Assembly: GCA_003640385.1 (NCBI GenBank)
Contig: RCAB01000051.1
Coordinates: 124,001-188,000, forward strand
Length of the DNA: 64,000 nucleotides
Direction of reading: 5' to 3'
Source of the DNA: Setaria digitata
Taxonomy: Eukaryota > Nematoda > Chromadorea > Rhabditida > Setariidae
The translations under genes were made by a program, and so were the position numbers. The notes beneath the pieces were generated by a model. The model was not told the DNA's origin. It made no database searches and saw only the letters and a list, made by a program, of their open reading frames with translations. Positions 11,161 through 26,100 of the stretch are shown here, piece by piece. Numbering within the stretch: the stretch's first letter is position 1; each line of letters begins with the position of its first letter.

Positions 11161-14100
11161 ATGATGCCAGCCAAGAATGACGGACGAATGTCCCAGCTAA
11201 AATTACTAATGCGAAAAAATTTCCTCCAGCAGATTCGATCGCCAATATTTACTGCTTTGGAATTCATCGTTCCCCTGCTACTGATTGGCATCACATTTGG
11301 CTTGATGGTTGGGGTTAGTATTTCTTTTCACAATTTTTTAAAAATTGCAGACGCTGAATCCAAGTCCTGGAATTCTTCCCAGTTTCCTAGTTTAATTTCT
11401 AGGAATCAATTTTAAATCTGAGATGTTATTGTTTTTATTCATATCATTATAATGAACAATTAATTAGCATTGCATAGCAAGCTTCCATGTTTTCATTACT
11501 TATCTAAATCATTTTTTACTGTAATCATTTACTCTTACTGTAATTTCTTACCACAACTTATTCACGAAGCATTTTTAGTTACGGTATAAATATGAACTTT
11601 CACATCCTTCAACAGTATATAAGCCTTGGTTAGTTCAAGGATCAGTGATTGATTTAATCATGCCACCAGATTTCGCTCAAATATTTGTTGTGAGTTTAAT
11701 AAGATCTAAACTTTTAATTAATTAAAATTGATCTTAATTCTTAAACTAGAACAAAGTGATATCATTTTCTTATGATTTCACAAAAAATAAATGAGGTCTA
11801 TCTACTATCATCACATTTTTCATTATTTTTTTTAATCTAAAAATCTTTTCAACTTACAATAAAATTCTCCCGATCGACGTTTTCAGGATACTATTGTTGA
11901 TACGCAATATATATTAAGCGGTAAAACACTCGGTGATGAATGTATATTTTTGAATGTAACAAGACAATCAAAAGATAATAATATTACAGCAAATATTGAT
12001 TTAGAAGTAGTTTATACTCCCAGTAATGATGACATTGATGAAATTATGCGAATCATCCAGGTATGTCTAATTATTTAATTGACATAAGAATATACAGGCA
12101 TGCTAAAAGCTTATATCAAGAGCAAATTTGATAGATTACTACATGACTGATAAAACTTGAGAATATTAGAAGTATAAAGTTGAAAGTGAAACTGATGAGT
12201 AATTACTTAATTATCAGTGCAGAAGCGATATACGAGTTCGAATATATTACAACAAATTGAACAAAATGCTGTGTTCACAAAGTTAGAGAAACTCGGTGTT
12301 TTACCAAAATTTGATCTTAATGCGACACTGAAAATATCTTCGACTGTAAAAGTTACACGTAACTTTTGAATATTTTAATAGCATTTCTTTATGAAGTCCA
12401 ACTTAAATAATTAATCGTTATGAACAAATAGTTGTAATTCATTATAGAATGTGCCCTGGTGTGTTCAAATAATTTCATAAAAAAAACACTGGTAAGTCCA
12501 GTAAAAGTGCAGATGGAAAAGTTGAGTAGTGAATAATTTATCCTTTTCAAACTAATAATGGTAAAATAGCTCTATTTATCAACTCTTAGCAAAAGTTGGA
12601 TCAAAGAAAATTTGGTGGCTAGTTATGTGAGACATTTCTAGATGAGCTATATACACACATTTCTTTAATGATAAATTCCTTATTTGATAAAGTAAATATA
12701 AATTTGGAATTAACAGTAGATTTTTATTTCAAATGATCTATTAGCTCATTTATTCACCCAATAATTTCATTATCTTTCTATTTGTTAAAGCGGTTTGATA
12801 AACAGTTTATCTTGTTTTATTTTAATATTCAATGATAAATTCCTTCCAGAAATTATTAAATGAAAGTTTTGAAATAAATTTATAGCTAAAAAAAGCGAAA
12901 ACGAGTTGGTGAAATACATTATGGATTCATTATCAGCGACACGATGCAATAATCCAATTCTTGGTAAATTTACCTCGAAAAAACTACTTGTTTTTTGACA
13001 ATTAATTAGCTTAAGTCATTTTACGCTTGAATAATTCCTTTACATGTCGAATGTTTTCTTTTGTTCACTCATAAACAAATTTGAAGAAAGTTATTAATTC
13101 CATGCTTAAATTAATACATTTACTTCCAATATTATTGCCCAAAATTACTTTGATTAGGCTTTTTCTGATTTATATTTATCCTTCAGTAAATAATACGTGT
13201 TGGCATTTGATAATTGAAGGACCTTCAGTATGTTATTCCAGGTGGCGTTGTTTTTGATCAAGAATTCGCTAATTCCGTTAACACAAGTGATAACATTAGT
13301 TATTCAATTCGGTTATCAAATACAAAGCGCCGCTATCGGCCACTGTTAAGTACATTACTGCCATGGAACACACGAATTAAATTCGCTGTACCGATCCGTA
13401 TTGGACCTTTATTTAAATTAAATCCAAGTGGTGGAAGTCCTGGTAACAAGTCTAAGAGTTCTTTTTCAATTAAAATTCTTCTCACTTTTTTTGCAGTTCA
13501 AACTGAGCTACAAGAAGTGATGAATTTCTTATTTATTCTTACTCTGATTGCACTCTTATTATTCTATGGAAAAAAATAATGAAGCAGAAACTACCGAATT
13601 TAAAAATTGTGTGAGAAAATTATAATGTGATTGAAAAAAGGACAAAAAAATTATTGCTCACAAATGTTATAGTAACTGCAAGTAATACGAAATTATAGGT
13701 TATTGGCAAGAGGGCTTTTTAACACTGCAAAAAGCAGTTGATGTTGCCGTGCAGCAGTACTTATCAATTGACACTAACAGTCCTATCACACTAGTACCTT
13801 TAATTATGTTATCAACTTATGTAATTAAATCGACACAAGTGATTTGAATTTAGCAGAATATTTACCAATAACTGTTACTTAAACAAAAATCATGAAAGCA
13901 TTGTTCCGGAAAAAATGCAGAAATTTTAAGTCTATTTAAAGCTGCTAATTGAATTCTTTCATCACTAAGAACATGATAAATTCGGAATATTTTCTGATAA
14001 AAGTAAGTTGTTACAAAAACTTTCAGTTGCAACGTTTCCCGTATCCGCCCTTTAAAAACATTATCATCGAACTTGGGGTGTATTTTCTGCCTACTGTTGT

Positions 14101-17100
14101 TGCATTTTCTTTTCTGATCAATGTTATATATATCACACGGACAATTGTAGTCGAAAAGGAAACTCGTATGAAGGTTCATTAAATTGAATTAACTCTAATC
14201 ACCGATATTAAATAAAGCTTAAATGGATTTGAACAGGATTCCATAATATTGAAAGAGCAAATAATTAAGCAATCGGTGAAATGATTCGAGAACTCTGTTG
14301 TCTGATAATCAAATGAGTTTTGGGAATTTTGACTGGGACCACTGAGACAAGAATCAAAGCATTTATAATTTTACTTATGCTCAAGCGGAGCCTAGAAAAT
14401 GAGGTACCAGAACTTATTTATTAAAACTAGGCTGAACAATTTTTCTTTTGCTTTTATAGTCTTATATGAAAGTAATGGGCTTATCACAATGGATTCTATG
14501 GCTTTCATATTTCATAAGCAATCTTATCAAATTATCAATTAATGTGATTGCTTTATCCATATTTTTCTACTTCGTTACGCCAAAAAGTGATCCAACAGTA
14601 GCATTAGTTTTATTTTCCCTCTACGCATTCAACGTTATATATGTGGCATTTGCTGTTTCAGCATTCCTTCATTCAGGTGAATTATCATTTATCTCACATT
14701 TATTTCATAAACGCAAGAATTTTGAAGTTCGAAATATAACGAAGTTTAGGAAGTTTAACACACTTCCGTCACACTTAATCATCGTCGTAAATAATTTCTT
14801 AGTTTTTCTATCGACATTTTTTTAAACTATGTGAATTCTCAAATCCTATTAACTAATTTAAAAGTGAATTTAAAAAAATTTTGCACTTAACACTCTAACA
14901 AATTTATTATTTGATAACAAGGTGCTGCTGCAATGCAAATTATACCGTTTGTATGGGTTGCTTTGTACGGTTGGCATTTACTCTTCAATATCAAGGATTT
15001 AATTTCACCTTTTTCACCTACTATCCGTTTGTTGAACGCACTAAATCCAGATATTGCCCTCACATACGGCTTGGGCTTCATTTGTCAGCATGAAACACTC
15101 GGTTAGTCTTCCTGTGAGTTCCAACTTTTACGAATATTATAGATAAATTAATTAAGAAGTTAGGTTAACTAAACAAAAATTTTCAAAAACCAGTCCTTGC
15201 AGATTTAGCACAAGATTAAGCGACTGTTCATTTTTTAACTCCAAAGAATTCACTTAAACATGGTTCGTAAAAACTTGGAAATTTTAGCATAGACTGAGAT
15301 ATTTTCAATTCTAACGAAATTTTATGCCTTCAACAAGACTCCGACTGAAGATATTGCATTACATAGATTTAAAGAATTTTGCTTCATGCATTAAAGCAAA
15401 ACGGTTTCATTCTTCTAGTCACAAGCACAGTAATTCATTGAGACTCATCAGCAACAAATGAAAACTTTGATATTAATTGTTTGTTCTGTTTGGAAAATTA
15501 CAATTATCTATTTATCCGTCCATGCACTATATGAAAAGGCCATGTTTGGGATGAGAAGTTCAAGTAAAGTCTACTCGAAAGTTCGCATGAGTCAGTTTGA
15601 CGATCGCATTCTTATTAGGTATTTGTCGAGCAGACTTTGCATTTCAAACTTCCGCGGTCTTCTCCATTTTAGGCTCTGGAATGTCTTGGTCTCAAATATT
15701 TGTGGGTCCAACACCAGATGAGTCCCTAACATTGGCTCACTTTTTTCTGATGCTTATCGTTGATGTCATTCTTCTTAGCATCATAACTTGGTATGTTGAG
15801 GCATTAAATCCTGGCTTTGATGGAATATCGCAGAAGCCTTATTTCTTCTTACAAGTAAGCTCATTTTATTACTTTTTACTGCGGCATCTTTAAAATTCAT
15901 AAACTGAAGCATAAATTATGAAATTCCAAGCTCAGTTCGTCTTGATACCTATTATTTTCGTTGATAAGATCATTAACTTGCCGACAAAAGTCATCATTTA
16001 CTCTCATAACTTTGGAAAATAATTTTTTTAATCTTTTGTCTGCGTTTAACACTGAATTGCCGTCAAGTGCTAAGCATATAATTGAACTTCTGTTCAACAT
16101 TCTAGCGATCTTATTGGTTTGGCAGCAATGAAATTGAAAATTCGAGCAAATACTTTGAAAATGTTAATAACAACGATTCAAACGTCGACCGTTCATTGAT
16201 TGAAGAGGCGCCGCAAACTTTGCATGCACCAATTGAAATCGTTGACCTCTGCAAAACTTATCAAAATTCCTTCTTTGAGCAACTTCTATATTGCAACTTT
16301 GTAAATTAGTAAACTTATAGTCGTTTTTTTGATTTGAAGAGATCCAGGATTTCTCAGATAAGAAAAATATAAAGGGATAAGTCTGTAGAAATATTGAAAG
16401 AAAGTCACAGATAAGCTTATTTTGAGATTTCTTAAATCTTATTTGATCTGAAATCAGATACGCTGTTGGTATCGTTGCAATTCCTTCAAATTTGATTATG
16501 AATTTGCTTTTCATTTGAATTGCAAAAAAAATGAAAAACCAGTTTAATGAAACGAGAAAATCAAGCAAAAAGGAAAGTATTTTACTTTTTATTGACAATT
16601 TGTTTTTTTTTTTGACTTTTTTTTATTGATAATTTGTATTCTTATAGTTTAAAAAGGAAACGAAAGCGGTCAGTCATTTGCATACGAAAATGTATTTTGG
16701 TCAAATAACAGTTTTACTGGGACAGAATGGTGCGGGCAAAAGTACCATATTTTCGATTCTTACAGGTAGGCAAGCGCTACAGTAAGAAAGCAAAAAGTTA
16801 AAAAGGATCGAAACATTCACGTTAATTGTTTTTAAAATTTTAATAAAAAAAATTTGGAAGGTAAGGAACAAAATTTCTGGATAAAAAATTGTCCGTCACA
16901 AATTTTGATCAAAAATAAAGTACAAGCACTTTATTATGAATGCACTAACATATGTTTCCACAATTGTTTGTTTCAAGTATTTCAAATTTCAATTTTTAAT
17001 CTGCTAATTCAGGCATATTACAACCAACTAGCGGAACCGCATACATAGAAGGTCATGATATCCGAAAAGAATTATCTAAAATTCAGGCTCGGCTTGGATT

Positions 17101-20100
17101 TTGTCCACAGTACAACATCGTTTTTGATTGCTTAACTGTTTTAGAACATCTTGAATTTTTTTGCAAGGCATTTTTTTTTAATTAACTAGCATTTTATTTA
17201 TTTGAAAATTCAATTTTAGTCAAATATTAATTCTTTAGTAAAACCTTCTGGTAATCTGGGAATAAATTTTAACTTCTCTTAACTTCTTAATCAAAGTAAT
17301 GCTAGCAATCGCTGGCAAAATTTTCAGGAAAACTTCAGATTTGAAAATGTTTAACGAAATTTGTTTCTAAATCATTTTCAATACTGGATTGCTTTTTTCT
17401 TCGATTTTAAATTTTGGAATGCAAATAAAAACACTTTACCTCCATTTATTTTGAACAATGAGAAGTTAAAGCTGAAAATTAATCGAAATTCAATAATTGA
17501 AATAAGATAGAAGGTACTTTTTTACAGTTTTTTCTTGAAATAAGACAATTATAGTTGAAAGGGCGTAAATGGCAACTGGAAGAGGCAAATGATTTATTGC
17601 ACAGACTTAAAATTGATCATAAAGCCCATGTTTATGGATATTATTTATCCGGTGGCCAAAAACGCAAACTGTCGTTGGCTATTTCACTAATTGGTTGTTC
17701 TGAGGTAAATATTTTTAAATATTATTTGGGACCACAAACTTAATTTATTATAAATCAGTAGTAGTAACATTGAATAATAAATAAATTGAACAGTACATCT
17801 AAGATGTAGAAAAAAATCCTTTCGAATAAGAATTGTTTGAAGCTTAAATAAAATACGCATTACGGTCTTGAGATTTGAATTAAATAGACCTAGAGTAATT
17901 AGCTTTGTATAGGAACATCCAAAAATTGAAATAGTTCATATTAGTATTGAAACAATCCCATGACTTATTATTTCGTTGCAAATTAAAGATTGTTTTGTTG
18001 GATGAGCCAACTTCTGGAATGGATCCAGATTCTCGTCATGAAACTTGGTCGTTACTTCAAGCTGAAAAGGTCTGGCATTTTGTCAAAGAAGCAAATTCCT
18101 AGTAAACGCAAACTAATTATTAATTTAAATCATTACCAATACAAACAACGTATTTTGATATCAAAACAACGGCACATCTTCTTTAGAAATGTTTGATGCA
18201 AGAAAGTCTCTGTTGATTTCTGCTTTTCAAAATTGAAATTTTTTGAAAATATTTAAATAATTTAAGTAGAATTTTTTATTAGAAAAGACGTACAATATTA
18301 CTTACAACACATTACATGGATGAAGCGGACATTTTGGGTGATCGAATAACAATTGTAGCATATGGTCAATTACAATGCACTGGTTCAGGATTATTTTTAA
18401 AAAACAAATTTGGTGATTTTTTTTTCCCTCAAATTTATAAAAAAGTAATTTCGTAAAAAAAAGGGGGGCTTTATTTTTTAATGTATTTAGATTTTAAAAT
18501 TTTTTGGAATATTTTGTTTGTCATAAATTTAATGATCAAATTTTCGTTTTTTAAGAGAAAATTCCTAACTTTTTTGCAAAGAAAAGAAAAATGAAATTCA
18601 TAAAAAAAAATTCAAATATTCAGGTGGTGAATATCGGTTAACAATATTATACAAGGAAAATAAGAAAGAATGTGATCACTCGACAAAAGTGTTCCAAACT
18701 TTGGCATTACTTCGTCAATTTATTCCTAGTGTTGTAATTCAATCATCAAATGGTTTTGAAGTTACCTTCTTGTTGCCGGCAGATCAAAGACATGAGTAAA
18801 TTTTAAGATGAAATTTTTATTACTGTCATATTAATTAATTAAACGGTTCTACGTGTTTTAAAAGACAATGCCAAAACATAAGCATGTTTTTAAGGTCGAT
18901 TTTATTCATATTCTTTAAAATTTAAGAAAATTTTTATACTTACCATCCAATTAAAACTATTTTTAGAGATTTCAGAGACACTATTTTTAGTTATTTTTTG
19001 AGAGCGCTCAGAGCCTTTGTTAGGGCTAGGACATTAATTTTTTTTTACTTTTTTTGGCTGGTAATAGTGGGAAGTTTACTCGCCTGAAGTGAATGGTACT
19101 TAACTTAATTTTTTGTTTTCAATTTGCAAATCAAAATCATGGTATCAGTTATCTATAGCTTTCCGAATTTGTTTCAACAACTGGAAGTAAATACAACTTT
19201 GCTTGGGATCAGTACATTCGGTGTATCCGTGACAACAATGGAAGAAGTTTTTCTGAGGCAATTTTTACGACATTGTCTAAAAGATGTTGCGTTCAGTCCT
19301 TCCTATTTCGATTCTTTTCGCTCATATTTCAGAAAAGGAAAAATCAATTTTTTATCAAAATACTATGTTACAATTTAAATTTTTCACTCTTTCGATTTAG
19401 AGTATGCCAACGTGCTGCCGAAAAATTAGAGCCAGTAACAAATGATCGTTTGCCAGAAGACAACAGTGGTGACTTTAAAGTTTCCGGTACTGGCTTCAGT
19501 TCATTATACCTTCCTCTCATTATGTCTAATTTTCGAAATTTGCCTTACCATTATGGTTTCAATATCTTAGAACTTCAAGTGATACAATTCATTTAATAAT
19601 GCCATTAACTTGTCGCATCTTCGTGAGCAGCAAATGCGGTGTAGTCAAACGAGTTGACTTAATTAGATGAAATTGCTAATCAGTTTCAGAGCTCGGATAT
19701 GAGAATCGACTGGAAGGCTATCCACGCTATCTACAACATTTTCGAGCGATGTTCTATAAGCGTTTTATATATCTGTTCCGCAAGCGCACATTTTTCCTGC
19801 TAGAATTATTGTTTCCTGTAAACTTTAAGTGCATTTCGAACAAAACTCTTCATATATTTTAAATTAAGTCCAAAAAAATTTTATCTGTCCATGCACAATT
19901 TCACTGGAATTTTTGGACTTGATATAACATTACAAACTTTCTTCTTTAAGGCTTTAGTTTAACATTTTTCAAGCAATAAAAAATCTAAAAATACTTTCAA
20001 ATGTTTCTTTTCTTTTTCGTTAAATTTTATAATTTTTTTTCCTTTTAGGCAATTTGCATGCTACTAATAATGGAAGCATGCATGATGATACCTGTACCAA

Positions 20101-23100
20101 AAGAACAACCATCTCTTCCGATTAACTTTGAACCATACGGTAGCCGTGGAATTATTATTAACATTAATGTTCAAAATACAACTGCAGCATACTTTCAAGA
20201 AAGTCTTCCAGAGTAATATTAAAATTTAATCGTAATTGTGTGTCATTTACGAATCAGTAAATTAAAAAGATTTCCGTTGAAAGATTTCTGTGATATTAAA
20301 TAAATATGCACGAAGTCAAACATGAGATAGATTTAGTGGAAGAATCTAGTTATTAGTTAAGAAGAAGTTAAGCTTGTGGCTAGTTAAAATTAAAGTAACA
20401 GTTTATCCTCGAGAATTTCCAAGTACATTTTTCTTACTTTTATAGCTTTAGAAGCATATAAGTTCACATACTTTTCTTGTTCAAGGAAAATCATTCGTTG
20501 TAGAGTGATGCAAGAAGCGGCTTCTACGAGTGCTATGAACAAATACCCGTTTCGCTTAACCGCGACCGATAATATCACCAGAGAGTTGATCGAAAGTCTT
20601 GCACAAGTAATTTGCGACAGGAAATATTTAAATTTGTAATCAGTCATTATAAAGTAGAATCATTTGCTGTCAGAAAGAGCCTGATGATCTATTTCTAAGC
20701 TCCCTGAGCTGCCTTATGGGCATTTTTGGCTGTATCTTTGAACATTGAGCTAGCAGCATTTTGCTGTATTTGATACCCAATATTGTTATACAGTTTCATT
20801 GATCACATTCGAACTAGCAGGAGATTCACCTTTTTGTTCAAAAAAAAAAATCCACCTTTTTTTCTGCCTAATTAATTTTTTATATTTAATAGCAAAAAGA
20901 TCGCGCCTTTGGTCTGCACAATCCAGTTGGATACAGTTATTTCAGTAATTTGTTTGCTCATGATTGGTTTATCGGTAATTTATCATTTAGTTTTAATTAT
21001 CCAAAAATTGTGAAGTTGCGAGAATTAAATCATGTCTAAAAGCTGAATTAAATTAAACAAACAATTTATAAAACAATTAAAATGATCATTTACTTTTAGC
21101 AATGTTCAATAACTATGCTTTACATTCGCCACCACTGGCAATTAATCTCGCTGACATGGCAATTGCACGTAGAAGCACTCAACGAAATATCTCTATACAG
21201 GTTTATTAGCTAGGCTTTAAGCAAAAGTTTAAAAACTTTCTGATCTTTTGTTAACAAACTTCATTTTAATGAATGAAATGCAGATGATTAAGATTTAGTT
21301 TAGTTTAGTTTCAAACTCCAGCAAACCTCAATCAGTTTCGTGTTTCGAAAACCAATTGCAAAATTATATTTTGTTCTCTTTTTTCAACAGGTCAGTAATC
21401 ATCCGTTACCTCCAGCAAGCACAGATACACTCAAGAGTCAAGACGTGATTAATCAGGCTGCGTTGACAATTGGTTTTGCAGCCATTATGTCACTGAGTGC
21501 AGTGGTTGCTAGTTTTATCAATTTCATTATATATGAAAGAACGATAAAATCCAAGCATATGCAGGTGGTGCTTTTTCTAAAGTTTTTCTAAAGTTGAATT
21601 TCTAAAGCTTTGGATTTTTCGCCAATCATTCTCTTTTTGTGATAAGAACGACGTTAATATGATCGACGCTGAAAATTAGTCTTATCTAAGATTGCTCGAA
21701 TAAGACTGATTGATAGTTTGATCTTCTCTCATCGGAATAAGAATATTCAGCTGTGAAGTGAGCTCTCAGGCTTGACAAAGGACTAGCCTGATTTGCTTCC
21801 GAGTATAATATTATGTTTAAATTAATGACATGAATAACAGTGGTTATTTTGAAAGCTTTCTTATTTGCAATTATTTTTAGATAATGTGCGGGTTGAGACA
21901 CTGGACTTATTGGCTAACAACATTTCTATGGGATTTCACAGTTTTTCTTATACCCGCTACACTATGTATTGGTGTTTTTTTTATTGTTGATTTAAAAGTT
22001 AGTCAATTTCAATGGCATATTGACTGTTTAAATTGAAACTTAATCTTTAATTCTACTGAAATATCAATTTGAGTGTTATTGAAGTTTCCAGTTCAATTTT
22101 TCAATCACAGCTGCCTTTTTTTTTAATTCATCAAGCTACTTTATTGACCACATTTCATTTCCTAGTTACTGTTATTATCAATATTTCTTTTTTTTTTTCA
22201 AAGATTTTAAATGCATACTTTAGGAATTGATAGATCGAAGTACGGTAACATTAACAGTATACCTGGTTATGCTACTATATGCTTCGGCTGAATTACCCTT
22301 TGTTTATTGGTGTTCAGCGTTGTTTGCATCACCAACTAACGGAAATGCAACCATATGTGTTTATAATTTTGTGACAGGTTTTGTTTACACTTCTTTTTCA
22401 AAAATTTTTATAGACCAAGCAAAACTAATTCCATCAGTGTAAAGGCATTACCGATCCATTTATTCATCGGTAATATCACCAGTAACAATCAGCGAGTTGA
22501 GAGAGATAGAAATGAGTTACTTTGCTTTTCTCATCGAGAAGGGAAATAAATAATGTAGTAAAGGAATAATTATGGGTAATTATCGTCAAACCCTTCTGAA
22601 TTCAGAAGCTAGCTGACGTGTTGCTTTATAAGTCGCAGAAATTCTTGTAGATACACGCGTCCATCAACGTTCATTTCATAGTCTCACTGTTTTCTAAACA
22701 GGCATGATCGGTGCGGTTGCCGTGTCGATCGTCGAAAAAGCAAGTGGTCGAGACGTGGCAAATACACTTTCAATCATTTTCGCATCTCTTTTTCCTACTT
22801 ATAATTTGAGTCTTTGCTTTTCGAAGGCTTATACAAATGAGTATACGCACGAAGTGTGCCAAAAAGTTGATTGTTCACTTCGAGAAATCCGTTTGATAGC
22901 TAAAGAATGTTGTGGTGACAATGATGGTTGGCTTTTTTTTCTTTCATTTTGCAATAAACTCAAAATTACAGTCGGAAGTTATCATTTTATACTAGTTGCA
23001 ATATAATTAATTAAGTTACTAAGTTTTCATTAATGACAATAGGCCTCAATCTAATTGTTCATGCGTAGATGGAGGACACTTCAAAAAAGGATAAATTGTT

Positions 23101-26100
23101 TTATTTGGTAAGCATTAAATACATTTCCATATCTTAAAGAACTTGAGGCTTACGTGAAACACCTAAGAGTAGAAAAGAGGACGACTGAATGATATAGTAT
23201 TAAATTAACAAATGACACGACTACAGCAGCTTCAATTTGTTTATTTTTCTGCATCGAATCATGCTATTTTAATTTGATTTCAAGTTTTACTTCAAATCAG
23301 CAACTTGAATTTTTCAGTCTTTTAAAAATTTCTAAATTATCTAGAATCTCAAAAATTGTCGAGATTTCAGTATCCTTAAATACTTTCTACACTTTTTTTT
23401 TTTTACAAAATATATATGGGTAAAGTTTCCAGAACGACTTTATGTTGATAATATATTGTTAAGTACAAATCGATTGGGCATAGCATTAATGGTTTTATTT
23501 TTCGTACTTCATTCAATCATTTTTTGGCTTGCTATCACTGCTTACGAAGCAGATTTGGTCAGGAGAGTTAAGCAATGGTTACAAAAAGAGAGCGGAACCA
23601 GTAAGAAGGTGAGTTAATTAATCAAGTTTAGGTTAATTAAGAAACGAGTTAGCTCTCGCATCATGCATTGTTTACTTTTTGGGAATCCTCATTGAAAACT
23701 TCTCCTAGATAATCTTGTCTTCATTCCTTAAACTTTTAATCACTTCTAACATTTGCTGCCCTCCTTCATTTTTCTCCGTTTTTCTCTCTAAGTGAATATT
23801 GTATGTGAAACTCGTTATTTGTAGAAATGATTCTGTTGCAGTTCAGAAGAAAAAAAAAATCTGTTCCAAGCAGGGCGAATTCATTTCTTTAATCTCCGCA
23901 CTTTTTTGTATCATGCACTAGAAAAATATTATTTTAGACTGATAAACCATTTCCATTCCACATAAATAATTAAGTGACCGTTGGATACGAAGCATCTTTC
24001 ATTGATTTGCTAGACATGATCGTCTTGTAGCACAACACAAACACAAAACTTTTTTATATCCTAGATTCTATCCATCAAATACAGTATTTGCAGCTAGGAA
24101 AAAAAAATTTTTTTTTGCAGCCATTTAGTACGGAATCTTTCGAAACTTTTGATGAGGATACTGATGTTATGATGGAAAGAGAAAAAGTTCATCAGATGGG
24201 GAATAGTGATGCTTTAGTGATTGCACGAAATCTTGAGAAATGGTTCGGTAATCTAAATGCTGTTAAGAAAATTAATTTTCATGTTGCGAAAGGAGAATGC
24301 TTCGGCTTGTTAGGTTTGTGGAATTTATTTTAAATCTTAAACTAGGCTTTATAAAGTATGAATAATTACTCAAGATAAAATATCTCCAGATAACGAAAGA
24401 ACGAACATTAGAATTATAATATTATCATTGAGTTGGAAAGTAACTGAAGAAATTTTTGAGATAATTTATATGTTTGCATAATTTATTTCTGAAATTGGAC
24501 TTAATTTAAATTTCATCCTCATGAAAGAGTTCTATTTAACAAATCTACTTGAACAAAATGGCAGCAACTGAGGCGTTTTTGATGTCCGTAAAATATTTGA
24601 GTTAATTTCATTTAAATGTTGAAATTTCTAGGTGTAAATGGTGCGGGCAAAACGACAACATTCCAAATCTTGACCGGTGAAAGGAAAAGTGATGCAGGAA
24701 GTGCATATATTCATGGATTTAATGTTCAAAGCCAGTGGAGAAAGGTATGAAATATGATTTTTATCTCAAAATCAAATCTGTCTAGTGTATACACAGCAAC
24801 AGATTAATCACCTATTGATACTATAGAACTTCGAATAAAATCCTTTCGATTAATATCCGAATGGTTCGGACTGTAACCAATCGCAAAGCAAAGTTAAACC
24901 ATATTCTATCAATTGTTTACTTTTTTTTAAAGATATATGACCATACTGGGTACTGCCCACAGTTTGATGCACTTCTTGGAGAAATGACTGGCAGGGAAAC
25001 GTTAGAAATGTTCACAAGGTTACGCGGGGTCAGAGAATGTGATGTTTCACAAGTAACTGACGCGACGATTCGGGCCGTTGCACTTGACACATATAGAAAT
25101 CACTACATTAAAACATACAGGTTAGCAATAAATAAGTCTTTTTTTTCGTTAATTTTGTGGGCATATTTTCTAATTCTGTTAAATTTTACCTTAACATTCA
25201 TAAATTTTTGATAGCACATTCAGAACTTGGTACTGTCCTCAGTTTAGGATGGAAAATTCATCTTTCGTAAGGGAGAAATGATCGTGTAGCATTGGAAATT
25301 TTATTCTAGTGTAACTAAAGCGATATTGCTATGCTTAATTGGAATTCCTAAAGCAAGAGAATTTACATATAATTCAACATAATTTGGAAATATTTCTAAA
25401 TTATAAAAATTTGCATTGAAATTTAAAAAGTTTAGACATACTAAATTTCCAAATAAATCTTACGGATATTTAAATTTTTTCAAAATAAAACTTATATAAA
25501 GGGTTGTTTCCAAGGTTGTGGTGATTTTATAGAGGTTTCAATCTTTGAATTTTTTGCACAGAGCTTTGATTTAAAGAGTAGGCGATAAAAGTTAATGACT
25601 GAGGCTGAAGAAGTGATCAGTGAATTGCCGGATGTCCTCGCATCTGATGTCAATTCTGAACTCGAATTTCATATTAAAGCTATTGACGGTCATGAAGGGT
25701 CATTTATCAAGAAGGGCAAATATAAAGGTCGAATTATGGGCTTGTTCACAAGCGGGGGTGATGCTCCCGGGATGAACAGTGCGGTACGTGCCATTGTTCG
25801 AGTGGGTTTATATCTGGGAGCCCGTGTATTCTGTATTCATGAGGGATATCAAGGCATGGTTGACGGTGGCAAATACATTAAAGAAGCCACATGGGAGACG
25901 GTTTCGGATATCATTCAGAAAGGTGGCACGATAATTGGGTCGGCGCGATGCAAAGATTTTCGAGAGCGAACAGGACGCTTGAAAGCAGCCGAGAATTTGA
26001 TTAGACACGGGATTACAGCGCTGGTTTGCATTGGTGGTGATGGATCGCTGACAGGAGCCAATACATTCCGGAACGAATGGTCTAGCTTAGTAGCAGAATT

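Noticed and set aside
15458..15721. Extra ABC exon at 15458-15618
   Set aside because: The frame runs into a different frame from the conserved exon at 15619, and exon 10 joins 15619 directly in phase.
20390..20647. Minus-strand frame of 85 codons
   Set aside because: It is the antisense of ABC transporter exon 23 (20486-20606) and has no domain of its own.
23068..23109. Possible small ABC exon after a CGTAG acceptor
   Set aside because: Every phase compatible with exon 29 gives a stop. Exon 29 joins exon 30 at 23433 in frame.
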